Assembly: GCA_023362775.1 (NCBI GenBank)
Contig: JALMGJ010000019.1
Span: 6,016,001-6,080,000, forward strand
DNA length: 64,000 bases
Origin: Charina bottae
Lineage: Eukaryota > Chordata > Lepidosauria > Squamata > Charinaidae
Direction: 5' to 3'
Both the position numbers and the translations under genes were made by a program. Below are positions 45,185 to 56,384 of this stretch, one piece after another (position 1 is the first letter of the stretch; each line of letters starts with the position of its first letter). The notes under the pieces are model-generated. The model ran no database searches, was not told where the DNA came from, and saw nothing but the letters and a program-made list of their open reading frames with translations.

Positions 45185-45985
45185 TCTTACAAGTCTAGTG
45201 GTCTAGTGCAGTGGTCGGCAAACCGCGGCTCGCGAGCCACATGCGGCTCTTTGGCCCCTTGAGTGTGGCTCTTCCAAAGGCAGGCGTGGCGGGCGTTGCG
45301 GGGGCAGGCGCAGCAGCGGATGTGGCGGGGGCAGGCGCGGCAGCGGGCATGGTGTGTGTGGCGGTGGGCATGGCGTCAGCAGGCCCTAAGTGTGCACGAT
45401 TGGCTGCCGCCCGCAAACCCCGCTCCTGCGCTGGATTCCCCACCAGCTTTACTTTGCCTGGACTGGGGGCGTGAGCGGCTCCGGAAGAGAAACGACTGGA
45501 GCAGTTGAGCCTCTCTTTCCCTTCTCCTTCTTCCAAACCTCCCCCGCCCCTTCCACGTGATTGGCTCCCACCTGCAAACCCCGCCCCTTCCACGCAATTG
45601 GCTCCTGCCTGCAAACCCCACCCACTTCTGTGTGATTGGCCCCCACCCTCAAACCCTGCCCCCTGGCCCTCGAGTGATGTTATAAATGTTATAAATGTCA
45701 AAATGGCCCCTGGCATAAAAAAGTTTGCCGACCACTGGTCTAGTGGCTAAGGTGCTGGGCTAGAAACCAGGAGTCTGTGAGTTCTAGTCCCACCTTAGGC
45801 ATGAAAGCCGGCTGGGTGACCTTGGGCCAGTCACTCACTCTCAGCCCAACTCACCTCACAGGGTTGTTGTTGTGGGGAAAATAGGAGGAGGAAGGACTAT
45901 TAGGTATGTTCGCCGCCTTGAGTTAGTTAGAAAAATAATAAAGGGGGGATAAAAATTAAATAAATAAAATAAATAAATAAATTAT
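45185..45985 (+). mobile_element. CORE-SINE interrupted by a hAT element
   Basis: After the hAT insertion the SINE reads gctaaggtgctgggctagaa, tgagttctagtcccacctta, core gggtgaccttgggccagtca, ctcacctcacagggttgttg, tatgttcgccgccttgagtt, and an (AAAT)n tail. Left of the insertion only the head end gtctagtg remains certain. This is the best copy of the family in the window. Confidence 0.8.
45209..45737. mobile_element. Non-autonomous hAT transposon with 8-bp TSD, GC-rich interior
   Basis: 529 bp, inverted ends cagtggtcggcaaac / gtttgccgaccactg, flanked by perfect 8-bp TSD gtctagtg (45201-45208 and 45738-45745). The left part is a GC-rich imperfect repeat (ggcaggcg, ggcagcgggcatgg). The right part holds about four spaced modules acgtgattggctcccacctg + caaaccccgcccc, also found in the hAT at 42247. 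The open frames across it are a by-product of GC richness. Confidence 0.92.
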
Positions 45986-46194
45986 GTAGTTCCAAGGAAG
46001 GCCAGTGAAGGAATTTGGCAGCCCAGTGTTACACCAGACTGAATACTTTCTATTCAAAATGGAATATCCACAGAACCTGATACTTGACTTCTTCTATTTG
46101 TATTCTTGTATTTCCTTCTCTAGACGGAAACACACTTCCCTTGGCAGACGAAGATAAACTGCTTTGATGTTTTGACATTCTATTTTGCATTTTA

Positions 46195-46345
46195 GAGTAT
46201 ATCTACATGAAGCACTGGGAGAGACCAAATATGTTGGGAGGTTGTAGAATGATCAGTATGCTGATGATAGCCAGATATATAATGTACGTACCCCAAGATC
46301 AGCAGCAGAATATGTTAATACCCACAGCGATAGATGATGCCTAGG
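46195..46345 (+). mobile_element. L2-like LINE RT scrap
   Basis: Translates to YLHEALGETK and, after a frame slip, DQYADDSQIYN, matching NIYMKPLGEIIRHHG..YADDTQLYI of the intact copy. Confidence 0.7.
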
Positions 46346-48700
46346 TTGGATGATCCTTACAGAGGTGGGGCCATAACCAAGAAAGCACACATTTTAACAT
46401 AATGGGTATTTTTTAAGTAATCAGCATTGCCATGTTATTGTTTTGAAATAAAAAACTGAAGGCTCCATCCAAATACTGCTAGGAAAAAGGACTTAAAAAT
46501 GTCACTGAACATTAAAACAGTATTTTAGTATATTAATTTAACTGATAGTGAATCTTTTTTTTCTATAACCTCCTGCTTCTCTGTGTGTGTGTGTTTGTCT
46601 TTTTTGCTTCCTACTTCTTCTCTTTTTGTAGTGATTTATCTGGCATACCGTATGGCAAAGGGGAATAGAAATGCATGTATGTATCAATGTACGTATGAAT
46701 GAATATATACTGTACATGGAGACCTTTCTACAGGACTGTCACCTGGATGATTTGAAGTCTTCCAAGAATGCAAAATGCATTCGTCTTCCTCCACGTTTTT
46801 CTTGTATGGAGAGCCCTGAGAGATATGGATTCTTCTGCTTTGAGACATGCTGTTTCTGTTTCTTATCCCTCCAAAATCTAAACCATAGGTCTCCAAGCTT
46901 GATCAGAGTCCATCTGCTTCCGAAAAGCCCCACTTCGACTAGAACATCTGCCAAGCTTGTCTGAGGCAGACTTGGATCAGAATGCAGTTGAAACTAATAT
47001 CCACTTCAAGTCTGAAGTATACATTCAGGATTATAACTTGCTTCTCATTGTACCCAGAAGAAAAATAAATACTTTCTGACTGGCTTGAAAGATTCTATTC
47101 AAACTCTTTGTAGTTGCTATTTCTCTGTTTGTTTTTCATTTTCTTGCCACCTGGCTTCATCCTTAAGCTTCCAAGACATACGCCAACCTTTGTCCTTTCC
47201 CACCGAGGCAGGGAGGATGAGGGTCGATTTGGATCTGATTCAAATTTCCTCTTAGCTCCCAAATTCAGCCTTCTGCTAATTCCAGGTTTTGATTATCAGG
47301 GCACCTAACTGAATGGTATAACTGTATGATATTAAATTCAATGCAAGAGTGGGAGAGAGAAATGCAAAGGGCAGGCAGGCAGGCAAACCACTCGTAGATT
47401 ATAGTCAGGACTTTACATTTATGTTTATTTTTCAGAACTCATGTTCCTTTCTCCTTTTCAACAGTTATACATCTACAGCAATTGGAGCTGTCATGTGTGA
47501 AAGTGAAAGCACTGAAAGAAGTTGTGCAGCTGTTGAGACATGAAACCCCCTTCTCTGCAAACAGCACAAGAAAGGAATCACCTCCACTGAGAGAAAATAG
47601 AGAAAGCTTTAAAAGCTTTGCAGAGACAGACTTCATAGGCCACAGAGTCTGTGTGAAATTGGATTTAGCATGATTATTTCTGGGCAGTAATTCACAGCAA
47701 ATAGCATCAAGGAAAACTTTGCTTAAATCCTGACTGAGAAAGTGGATTTAAATCAAACCAATAGCTTGCAAAACATTCAAAATATGCTTTGTACTGTACC
47801 TGTGCCTTGGAGATATATCACCAAATCCATATTCAAAAAGTAAAGGAAAAGAAAACAGAATGATTTAAAGAATAAATTACTTGTCATAGTGATCTTTAAA
47901 AATGCCAGATTTTAATGCAAAAATATAATCCTAACATTTATTGCAGCAAAAATAAATGTCAACATATTAGACATAACTGACTGAGCCGTGGTAGCATTTC
48001 CACAAAACTGAAAGGAACATGACAAGCTGTATTTCACATTTATTGGAAGGAGATTTGGTCTTCTTTATCATAAGCAGTAGATTAAAACACTTTATTTTAA
48101 TTTACTTCACCACATTGAGGGGGGGAAATCATTGATTCAGATAAACAGCAGAATAACATATTCCATTTTCACTAGAGTAATCAATCAATCTCAAAAGCTA
48201 AATATGTAACTTGACACCACTTTGGTATACACTTGAATGCCAACAGTTATATTAAAATACTGGATAGCTAAACTTCTATCGGATTCTGTTGAATAACAAC
48301 ACCATTTCAATGAATAGAATAGCTGTTTTTGCAGACTCCAGAGAGATGCCCTTCATATGTGTGGCTTTCCTCTCCCAATGCATGTATTCAATGTTGTGAG
48401 TAAATATCCTAAGAAAACAGTTGGTCTAAGAGTATGAACATCAGATTTGGAAGGGAAAAAACTCCTTGTTGAATGTACAAGATCATCTTTGCCCATGATA
48501 TGCATGACAATTCAGATACACATCACTTTATGATGTCAATTGAACTTCAGAGACAGATTTAAGAATTTTAAAGCAAAGCAAAAGCTTTCTCTCCCCCCAA
48601 AATGTCATCAAGTTAGATGTTTGTTGTTGCTGATAAACTGTTGTTTTAAGAATTGTGAGATGCAATAATCACAAGCAGATTAAGTGAGAATCTGTGGGTT
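46346..48700. other. Unassigned AT-rich sequence
   Basis: Longest stretch (2.3 kb) without a recognisable element. Contains short open frames only, none with domain motifs; it may be older unique DNA. Confidence 0.45.
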
Positions 48701-48701
48701 C

Positions 48702-48882
48702 TGGCTAGTACCACTTCGGTGGGTAGGTAACAGTGTTCCGCACGCGTCATGCGGCCACATGGTCGTGGAAGCATCTTCGGACAACGCTGGCTCTTTGGCT
48801 AACAAACGGAGATGAGCACCGGCCCCTAGAGTCAGACATGACTGCACAAATGTACGGGGGGAACCTTTACCTTTTTTACCTT
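48702..48882 (+). mobile_element. Sauria SINE, 3' half
   Basis: Starts inside the element at taccacttcggtgggtaggt and runs through cggacaacgctggctctttg and gagtcagacatgactgcac to the acctttaccttttttacctt tail. 5'-truncated. Confidence 0.9.
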
Positions 48883-49245
48883 TAAACTGGAAACCTAGCA
48901 ACATTGTTACATAGTATGGATTGACTTGAAGATAAAGTCTATTTTGAATCAAGCTCAGTTCCTGAGATTTCATGGGCATAACCATGGAGAATTCTGGGCA
49001 GCAACAGAGAGATGGTTTGTTATTACTCTCTTACAGGCCATTTTTTGACTGCTCAGTCTAGTCTATAACCTTGGTATTCTCTGGAGGAATCCCATCCAAC
49101 TCTACTAGCATCCAGGCTCATACCAGTTAAGTCAAGTACAAAAACACTGTTAGTGCACAGGCTGATGAGTTACTGTCATACAGCCAAATACTTCCATGAA
49201 CTGGAATTCACAAGGATAAGGATTTCTAAGTAAGATGGGCAGCTT

Positions 49246-50700
49246 TTGTTAACTTCCTTAGAACAGAACTGTGTGCTCCTCTGGTGGGGACATTTATTAC
49301 CACTTATTATGCTGAATGATGATTGGTTGAAAAAAAATAAACAATTTCTGAGAGAAAGTCAAGGTTTGTGGTGGTGTGGAGACAGATTATACATCCTGGG
49401 GGTCTTGAGAAAACAATGTTTAGAATGGAATCACGATGCTAAAACAGCTGGACATTTTGGGTTTGTAAAGATATCACATTTGATACGGAGACAATTTTGG
49501 TGGCCGTCAGTGAGGAGAGATGTGGGAGAGTACGTAACTCCGTGCCCCACCTGTGCATCAGCTAAAAAACAAGGGGGTAAGCCTGCTGGATTGTTGCAAC
49601 TGGTGGTGAACCCTTCTCAGCCTTGGAAACTGATTGCCATGGACTTTATAGTTGAATTACCTAAGAGCAGGAAAAAGACTGTAATATGGGTAGTTACTGA
49701 TTTATACTTAAAAAAAGCACATTTTGTGCCTTGTGCGGGGTTACCCACAGCAAATCAACTGGATAAACTATTTATTCAACATGCCTACCGTCCCCACGGT
49801 ATCCTGGAAAAGGTAATTAGTGACAGTGCCATCCAATTCACTTCTAAATTCTGGAAATCATTTTTGAAATTAATTGGGGCAGAGCAAACATTAAGCTCCT
49901 CCCATCACCCCCAGATGGATAGAGCCACTGAACGAATTAATGCTGTATTAGAGCAATATCTAAGATGCTTCATCAGTCACCAGCAAAATGACTGGGTAGA
50001 TTTATTACCTTTCGCTGAAGTAGCTTACAACAATGTCATGCATCAAAGTACCGGGTTTTCCCTGTTTAAAATTGTAAATGGGCAAGATTTCATCTCTATT
50101 CCTGAATTGCCTGCTGGTAACTTCCAAACCTCCACAAATCCTATCATGGCTGATGAGTGGATTGCTAAAATAGCAAGTAATTGGCCAGTGATAAAAACGA
50201 CATTGCAGGAAGCCAGAGATAATTACAAGAAATATGCAGATTGTAAACGCTCTCCTGAGTGGCCAATGAAGGTGGGGGATAAGGTCTACCTTTCCACTAA
50301 GCACCTCAGGTCTAACCAACCATCCAAGAAGTTGGGACCAAAGTTTGTGGGACCTTTCCCTGTCATTAAAGTAATAAAACCAGTAACAGTGCAACTTGAA
50401 CTCCCTAAGAATTAGCAGAAAATCCATCCAGTGTTTCATTGCAGTTTACTTAAGCCTTACAAGGAATCATCTGTTTGGCATCTGGAGGAACCTGAACCAG
50501 TTCCTACAATGTTTGAAGGTGAACAACATTTCAAAGTTCAAGCTATCTTGGATTCCTGGCACCACAGGGGGATATTACAATACTTGGTGCAATGGAAACA
50601 TCTACCCAAAAGCTTCAGCAAATGGGTTGCCAGCAAACATGTGCAAGCCCCTGAACTACTCTCTCAATTTCCCCAAAGGTTCCCAGACAAACCAGGTTAA
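49246..50700 (+). pseudogene. Chromovirus integrase with chromodomain, one internal stop
   Basis: Integrase joins element cDNA to host DNA; the C-terminal chromodomain steers integration to modified histones in this family. Residues in the first 389 codons: zinc-binding H63, H70, C100, C103; catalytic D133 (AMDFIVELP), D193 (VISDSAIQF) and E229 (ATERIN), giving exact D,D35E spacing; GPY/F module LGPKFVGPFPVIKV near the end. A TAG at 50413-50415 interrupts, then the same frame continues with HPVFHCSLLKPY and a chromodomain-like stretch (EHFKVQAILDSWHHRG-type, LQYLVQWKHLP, W) to TAA at 50698. The residues after the second D (SDSAIQF) and around E (DRATERIN) differ from the usual forms, suggesting decay. 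As read, integrase lacks its chromodomain. Confidence 0.9.
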
Positions 50701-50809
50701 GGTCTTGCCTACTCACTAATCTGGTTGTTTATTTTGTTTTCTTACAGCTTTAATCTGATAAACCTCGCAAGCTTGGCTGCCTACTTTTCAACCACTTTAT
50801 GTTATTTTC

Positions 50810-50824
50810 CTGGGGGGGTCAGTA
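50810..50824 (+). promoter_or_regulatory. Polypurine tract before the LTR
   Basis: ctgggggggtcagta directly precedes TGTCAG; G-rich tracts here prime plus-strand DNA synthesis in LTR elements. Confidence 0.65.
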
Positions 50825-51195
50825 TGTCAGATTCGCCCCAGTGTGAATCCTGCCATGAGCTGGCAAAAGAGCTCAGAAGATGTGTGTCAGCGAGAGAGTG
50901 CAGGGAGTGGGGGAAGCGGATTCCATTGGAGCGCCAGAAGGCGATCGTCAAGGTCGAGCACCTGCAAGCGTAAGGAGGGGGCTGGCACAGAGTGAGAAAG
51001 ATGGACATTGACATCAATGGGACGGAGTGGGCTGGCACAGGGGGGAGAAGTGGAATCCAACCTTTTGGCGGGAATCCTCATTCGGGTCTTTAGAAATGCT
51101 TCGATTTACATGTATCTCTAATAAAGCTTCTTCTGCAATTCAAATGAACTGCATTGAGGAGACTTTTGGGGATCTGAAATCAGGGACTTCACACA
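50825..51195 (+). mobile_element. 3' LTR of the chromovirus
   Basis: Begins TGTCAGATTCG after the polypurine tract, includes an AATAAA signal (ctaataaagcttcttctg at about 51118), and probably ends near gggacttcaca. The right edge is uncertain because the 5' LTR is missing for comparison. Confidence 0.65.
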
Positions 51196-52561
51196 CTACT
51201 TTCCTGCACTCAATCAGCAAGTAGCCCACATACTGTACCTTGAAGCTGTAGGGAGTACACTTGTGTAGGTGAAATGCTAAAAGGCTGAACTCTGAAGCCT
51301 TTTAACATTTGACATACATATGTTTCCTACCTACAGCCTCAAAGTATTCAGGCTATTAGCTGATTTATCATATTGTTCAGTCTCGTATCTAAAGCATGTA
51401 CATCTCACATATGGATAAAAGTAGTGCATGAAAGAATATGGATACTGTTGCATAAGGACAGATGTGAGAGCTGATGTCTTTGGCTTAATCAGTCTAGATA
51501 TTGAAGTGTGGAATGATCCCCATTTAGGCAACTTGGTGGGAAAAAGAGAAGCTATCTGGGTCTCAATGGCACTTAACAGCTTCTATACCTTTGAGCTGGC
51601 TCTGCTGAAGTGTCACTAAAACTACATGGAACTAAAGCAGTCTTTAGACCAGAAAGGATTATTGCAGGCAGAAATGAAAAAAAAATCCAGATTTTAGTAA
51701 TCAAAAGTACAGGAGAAGCATTTTGAGACACAAGATATATCTTTAGATATCTTGCAGACAGACAACTATGCAATTGACTTTCAGAATTCCACTCCAGGTA
51801 GAAGTCCAGGTTCTAGGCTAAAAATCAATCTAAACATGCACCACATCCAAGCAATTTGGATGTCCACTTGTATCCCCACCATAAAAATAGCCCCATATGA
51901 AAAAATGGAGCGCTGTGCATAGTTTAAAATGCATTTCTGACCATCATGGCATGCTCACCCAAACAGTACAATTTCATATTAAATTTGGAAATTTGTTCTG
52001 CAAAACTGAAGAGTAATAACGTATAGGGATAATTACATTTCAGTTATGGAATTATTTAGCATTCTTTAGTAATAAATAAAGCTTTCAAATGTCTAAAGCA
52101 TTAAATTGTTTTGTATAAATATCTGAAATGAACAAACATGTTATTATATAGACTAAACATATGCTACTCCCAACAAGTGACAAGTAATTAGAAGAATTTG
52201 ATTCCCTTTCATTCCCTCACTCCTTTAAATCTGGAATCTTCCAATTCATGGGAAACATTTAGCTAACTGAGAATATACCTGGAAAAAATTAATAGCCCAG
52301 AAACTGTGAACTATTTAAAAACACATCCTAAATTCCTTGAAAATCTTTAGGGAGTTTCCAACATTTCATAAGAAAATTTATGATAGGAACAAGGGGAAAA
52401 ACACCAACCAAATAGCTATAAAATGGATTGAAAATTAAGTGGGGGGGGGACTGGTATGGGAAAATATTGTAGTTTTTATTGTAGCAAAAGTCCCAATGCA
52501 TTTAAAGGGAATACTCTGTCAGAGGACTGAAAAAGCAAGTGAATGAAATGACAATTTTACA
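51196..52561. other. Unassigned AT-rich sequence
   Basis: No feature recognised; a G9 run at 52441. Confidence 0.45.
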
Positions 52562-52571
52562 ATATACAGTA

Positions 52572-52897
52572 AAGGTAAAGGTTTCCCCTGCATAGTTGTG
52601 TCCGGCTCTAGGGGCCGGTGCTCATCTCCGTTTGTTAGCCGAAGAGCCAGCGTTGTCCGAAGATGCTTCCACGGTCATGTGGCCGGCATGACGAACGCGG
52701 AACGCTGTTACCTACCCACCGAAGTGGTACCTATTCATCTACTTGCATTTGCATGCTTTCGAATTGCTAGGTTGGCAAGAGCTGGGGCTAGTGTGGGAGC
52801 TCACTCCGTCACGTGGGGCTAGGGATTCGAACCTCCGAACTTGCAATCTTCCAATCGACAAGCCTGGCGTCTTACCCACTGAGTCATCGCGCCCCTT
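52572..52897 (-). mobile_element. Full-length Sauria SINE
   Basis: Reverse complement: tail aaaggtaaaggtttcccctg, tccggctctaggggccggtg, taccgaagtgg-type motif, B box ggttcgaatccctagc (52829 region) and head ggggcgcgatgactcagtgg-like end. Perfect 10-bp TSD atatacagta at 52562-52571 and 52898-52907. Confidence 0.95.
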
Positions 52898-52907
52898 ATA
52901 TACAGTA

Positions 52908-53577
52908 TATAATATACAGTATATATAACAATATACAGTAGATAAGTCCAAATGGGAAACGTAATTATACATTACATACTCAAATTAAATAGCTATTAGA
53001 ATATTGAACTAAACAAGACTAATGAATACATGAAAGAAAGAAGAAAGACAAATAAGTCAATTATAAAGACAGAGAAAGGGAAGAAGGGTGGGTGGGTGGA
53101 TAAACCCTGAAACTTGAATAACAATTTCAAAAATGCTATAAACATCTATCTGATAAACAGCCTTTCTAAATAACAGGAACTAAATTATATTTTTTGCTTC
53201 TTTCCTTTGCCAATTTAAAGATCCCCCTTGTATTCTTAATGCAGAAAATATAGCATTGATATACAATGCAGCATGGTATTTTGCATTTCCTATAGTTTAC
53301 CAAATAAATCTTCTTTTGTTATCTTGATTTTATGTTTCATTGCCCCCTACTGTTTGATAGAGTTGCATATTTTTAAGTCAACACATTTCTGTCTAAGCCT
53401 TTGTTCTAAATGTGCAATGTCCTATCCTGAATATGATTTAAAATTGATTACAGTTGTCTTGCCTGAAGTATTGCAGCGTTCAAACTGTAGCTTTCAATTA
53501 ACTTTGTATTGATTATTCCAAAAATGTACCAGGTTTGCTTAACTGCCTCTTATTTGTTATTATATTTATCTTCTACA
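52908..53577. other. Unassigned AT-rich sequence
   Basis: No feature recognised. Confidence 0.45.
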
Positions 53578-53670
53578 AGTAAAATAACATGGATCGGAGT
53601 ACAAAAAAAAAAAAAAAAAAACCAAAGCAAATCCTTCCATGATGTAAAAGCTCCCACTTGCTTTCCTTTA
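53578..53670 (+). repeat. Old local duplication, copy 1
   Basis: aaaataacatggatcggagt, an A-run, then catgatgtaaaagctcccac and ttgctttc. A diverged copy lies at 54368-54445 (ataacatggattggaatac, tatgatgtagaaactctcac, ttgtttt). Confidence 0.75.
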
Positions 53671-54289
53671 ATGCTTTTCTTTCAGAGGCAGCAAAATCTA
53701 CTACAGTATTTTATACTCATCAGTAATCAAAGCAATACATGGTTGCAAACTGATCTATGCAATCCAATAGTTTTGGGCATATAATTCTGATCTGACCTGC
53801 ATAGTCTTCCTGCATACTGGAAGCTCTGGGACAGGAATCTTTAAGTCCAAGCCTCTTTGCTATATGTCTCTGTGCATGCAACTCATATAGTGGAAGAGCC
53901 AAATGTAAATTGACTCTGCTAGAAAGTGGTGTGTCCTCAGTGGCATGGAAATCCAATTTAATTTGTTGGCTCCTTCATAAAACTGATCCCCATTTCCTCA
54001 TGATGCAGTCATTGTGTAGTGATTCAACGTTCTTGTATAAACCAGCCTGAAAATAAGGGTGCAACAGAAATCAGTAAGTTAAGTGGACAGATCTGGGATT
54101 TGGAAAGCATATTGTTAGAGCTCTCACAGAACAGATGCTCTGCTGGATGTAGCTAATCACAGAAACCTCAAAACCCTCATTTACCCGAAAGCAACTTGGT
54201 GATGATACTCCTTAATGCTTTTTTCCAGCTCCTTCCCTGAATACTGTCTACCACCATCAGCCATTTTACTCCCCCACCCCCATGTGTTG
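53671..54289. other. Unassigned sequence
   Basis: No feature recognised. Confidence 0.4.
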
Positions 54290-54367
54290 GACTTGAATTC
54301 CCAGAATTCCTAGCTAGCATATGCTTTATGGAGTTGAAGTCCAAGGCATCTGAAAAACATGAAGCTA

Positions 54368-54445
54368 AGAAAATAACATGGATTGGAATACAAAAAACAA
54401 AACAAAAAAGCCCTCTATGATGTAGAAACTCTCACTTGTTTTAGG
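54368..54445 (+). repeat. Old local duplication, copy 2
   Basis: Diverged copy of 53578-53670, 790 bp away; adjoins a MITE-like scrap at 54290-54365. Confidence 0.75.
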
Positions 54446-55109
54446 AACATCAATGTGTCTTCAAAGCAAATGAATTTAAGAGAGTCCATCAACTGACATT
54501 TATCCTAATAGTGAAGGACAGTATCTACATGAACTTGCACATTTTGTGTGTATTTCTCCTCCACCTTAAAAAATGTACATGTGTGAGCCATTTCTATCTG
54601 AAATAATCCATTTTGGTATACACTAATTCTGGATGGACAGACAGACAGACAGACAGACAGACAGATTTGTGAACTGCACAGGATAATTTGGAGATGCTTG
54701 AATGTCAGGATCTAACTGATTTCTGCTATAGGTGTGGGAAGATAAAATTGCATATTTTTTCTAGTTGAGATGGTTCTTTGTATAGCCAAATCTCTGAATA
54801 CCTAGGGCTTATGAGCAGCCATTATTAATGCCAGAAATGAACTAGAATCCAGCATAGAATGTATAATGTGGGATATAAAGCTCATTCTGCACAACTCTTT
54901 TATTTTTTCCCAAATGCTTTTTAAAAGTTAAGGAGTCTAATGCAATCATCTCCTCTTCCTGTTACCTTGAATTGTGCATTCTTTGGTTAGGACATCTTTA
55001 CTGAAATCATTATTATGTTGCCTGAACTTTAGGTTCACACATGGTCTTTCTTTCAGGTTCCATTTTGGACACTCTGAATGTGTCTGTGTGTGTGTGTGTG
55101 CTCCTTCCC
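54446..55109. other. Unassigned sequence with (AGAC)n
   Basis: (ACAG)n at 54636-54665; otherwise nothing recognised. Confidence 0.45.
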
Positions 55110-55354
55110 TGCTATCGTTTAGGAAGTCCCTCAAGACCTGGTTATGTCATGAGGCCTGGAGATCTTTGGGACCCAGAGACATTCTTAGATGGCTCCACTG
55201 TGATTCTTGCTCTCTCCATGGGGTTGGTATAGTTTAAAATTGTTGATAATATTTTTATTTTAATAATTACTTTTTATAACAATTGTTTTTTTGATTATTT
55301 GCTGTTTTATCTAAGCGTTGTATGCCACCCAGAGTCACTTTGTATGAGATTGGC

Positions 55355-55357
<3 letters not shown>
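55110..55357 (+). mobile_element. L2-like LINE 3' end
   Basis: Encodes FRKSLKTWLCHEAW-like residues (the C-terminal FRKGLKTWFCRLAW block), then a 3' UTR and gtatgccacccagagtcact / tatgagattggcagat. Confidence 0.8.

Positions 55358-55434
<77 letters not shown>
55358..55434. repeat. (TA)n then (CA)n microsatellite
   Basis: About 18 ta followed by about 19 ac dinucleotides. Confidence 0.97.
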
Positions 55435-55435
<1 letters not shown>

Positions 55436-55439
55436 ACAC

Positions 55440-55612
55440 GATGTATGTAAGCCACCCAGAGTCCTCCGTTAGGGAGGGGATGGGCGGGGTATAAATACAA
55501 ATATAAATAAATAAATATAAATATAAATATAAATATAAATAATATAAATATAAATATAAATATAAATATGATAAAAAAATGAAATGAAATGAAATGAAAT
55601 GAAATGAACCTG
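55440..55612 (+). mobile_element. 3' end of the L2-tailed tRNA-SINE plus AT-rich tail
   Basis: atgtatgtaagccacccaga, gtcctccgttagggagggga and tgggcggggtataaatacaa match the 41.8-kb SINE terminus. Followed by long (AAATAT)n and (GAAAT)n at 55580-55608. Confidence 0.8.
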
Positions 55613-56208
55613 GATGGCTTGAAGACTCCATGTTACTTTTGGGTTGGAATTTGGCATGTCTCCAAATACAAATTGCAGGGGAACAATGGTTAGAAAGGAG
55701 TAGGTCTCCATCTGCTGCTTTGGAGCACCCCAAATAAGTGGCCCATCACAAGCATGTAATGGGCCACTATGAGAACCAAAACCCTGAGCCATGATTCATC
55801 CAACAGGGCTATTCTTACTTCCTTTTGCTCTCTTCCAAAAAAAATGGCATCCCATATTCAGAAAATTCCAGCACTGGAAGTTAAAAGTTGAGACCATACA
55901 TTCCCTAAGTTGCTAACAGCAGAGGAATCAAATTCTTTTGTAAAATGGTCAGCATTTTCTTCCCAGCCAGAGGCTTGAGTGCAGTCGATTTCATAAGATG
56001 TGAAGGCATGTAGGAGAAAGTGTCAAGGTTTGTGTAGAAAAGCTGATAAAGTCATCAAAGCACTGAAATGTTAAGGGAAAATGTAATGATTCCCAATCAT
56101 CCTCTCCTTGAATTGGATTAGTTTGCAGACTTCACAATGCCTTCAAAACTGCTTACTCTCTAGAAGTCCCTCTTGCGAGGTATGCCAAGACAATAGAGAT
56201 TTCAATGA
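55613..56208. other. Unassigned sequence
   Basis: No feature recognised. Confidence 0.4.
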
Positions 56209-56292
56209 AGGGAAGGGAAGGGAAGGGAAGGGAAGGGAAGGGAAGGGAAGGGAAGGGAAGGGAAGGGAAGGGAAGGGAAGGGAAGGGAAGGG
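56209..56292. repeat. (GAAGG)n microsatellite
   Basis: About 16 units of gaagg, strongly purine-asymmetric. Confidence 0.98.
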
Positions 56293-56384
56293 AGAGATGA
56301 ACACAGGCTACAACAAATGCTTTGAATTACACAACAGACCAAAAAGTGGTCAGACCCCATTTCAAAATGGACAGTGACAAATTG

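Larger units (their letters stand above)
49190..51195 (+). mobile_element. 3' half of a Ty3/gypsy chromovirus
   Basis: Contains integrase, chromodomain, polypurine tract and an LTR. Gag, protease and most RT/RNase H are absent; 49190-49245 may hold the last RNase H codons (VRWAAFV-like) with stops. Order and motifs fit vertebrate chromoviruses. The LTR has no partner upstream, so the copy is truncated, not solo. Confidence 0.88.

Noticed and set aside
45195..45716. Overlapping GC-rich open frames and CpG-island-like sequence suggesting a gene promoter
   Set aside because: The whole segment lies exactly between hAT terminal repeats and an 8-bp TSD, so it is transposon interior.
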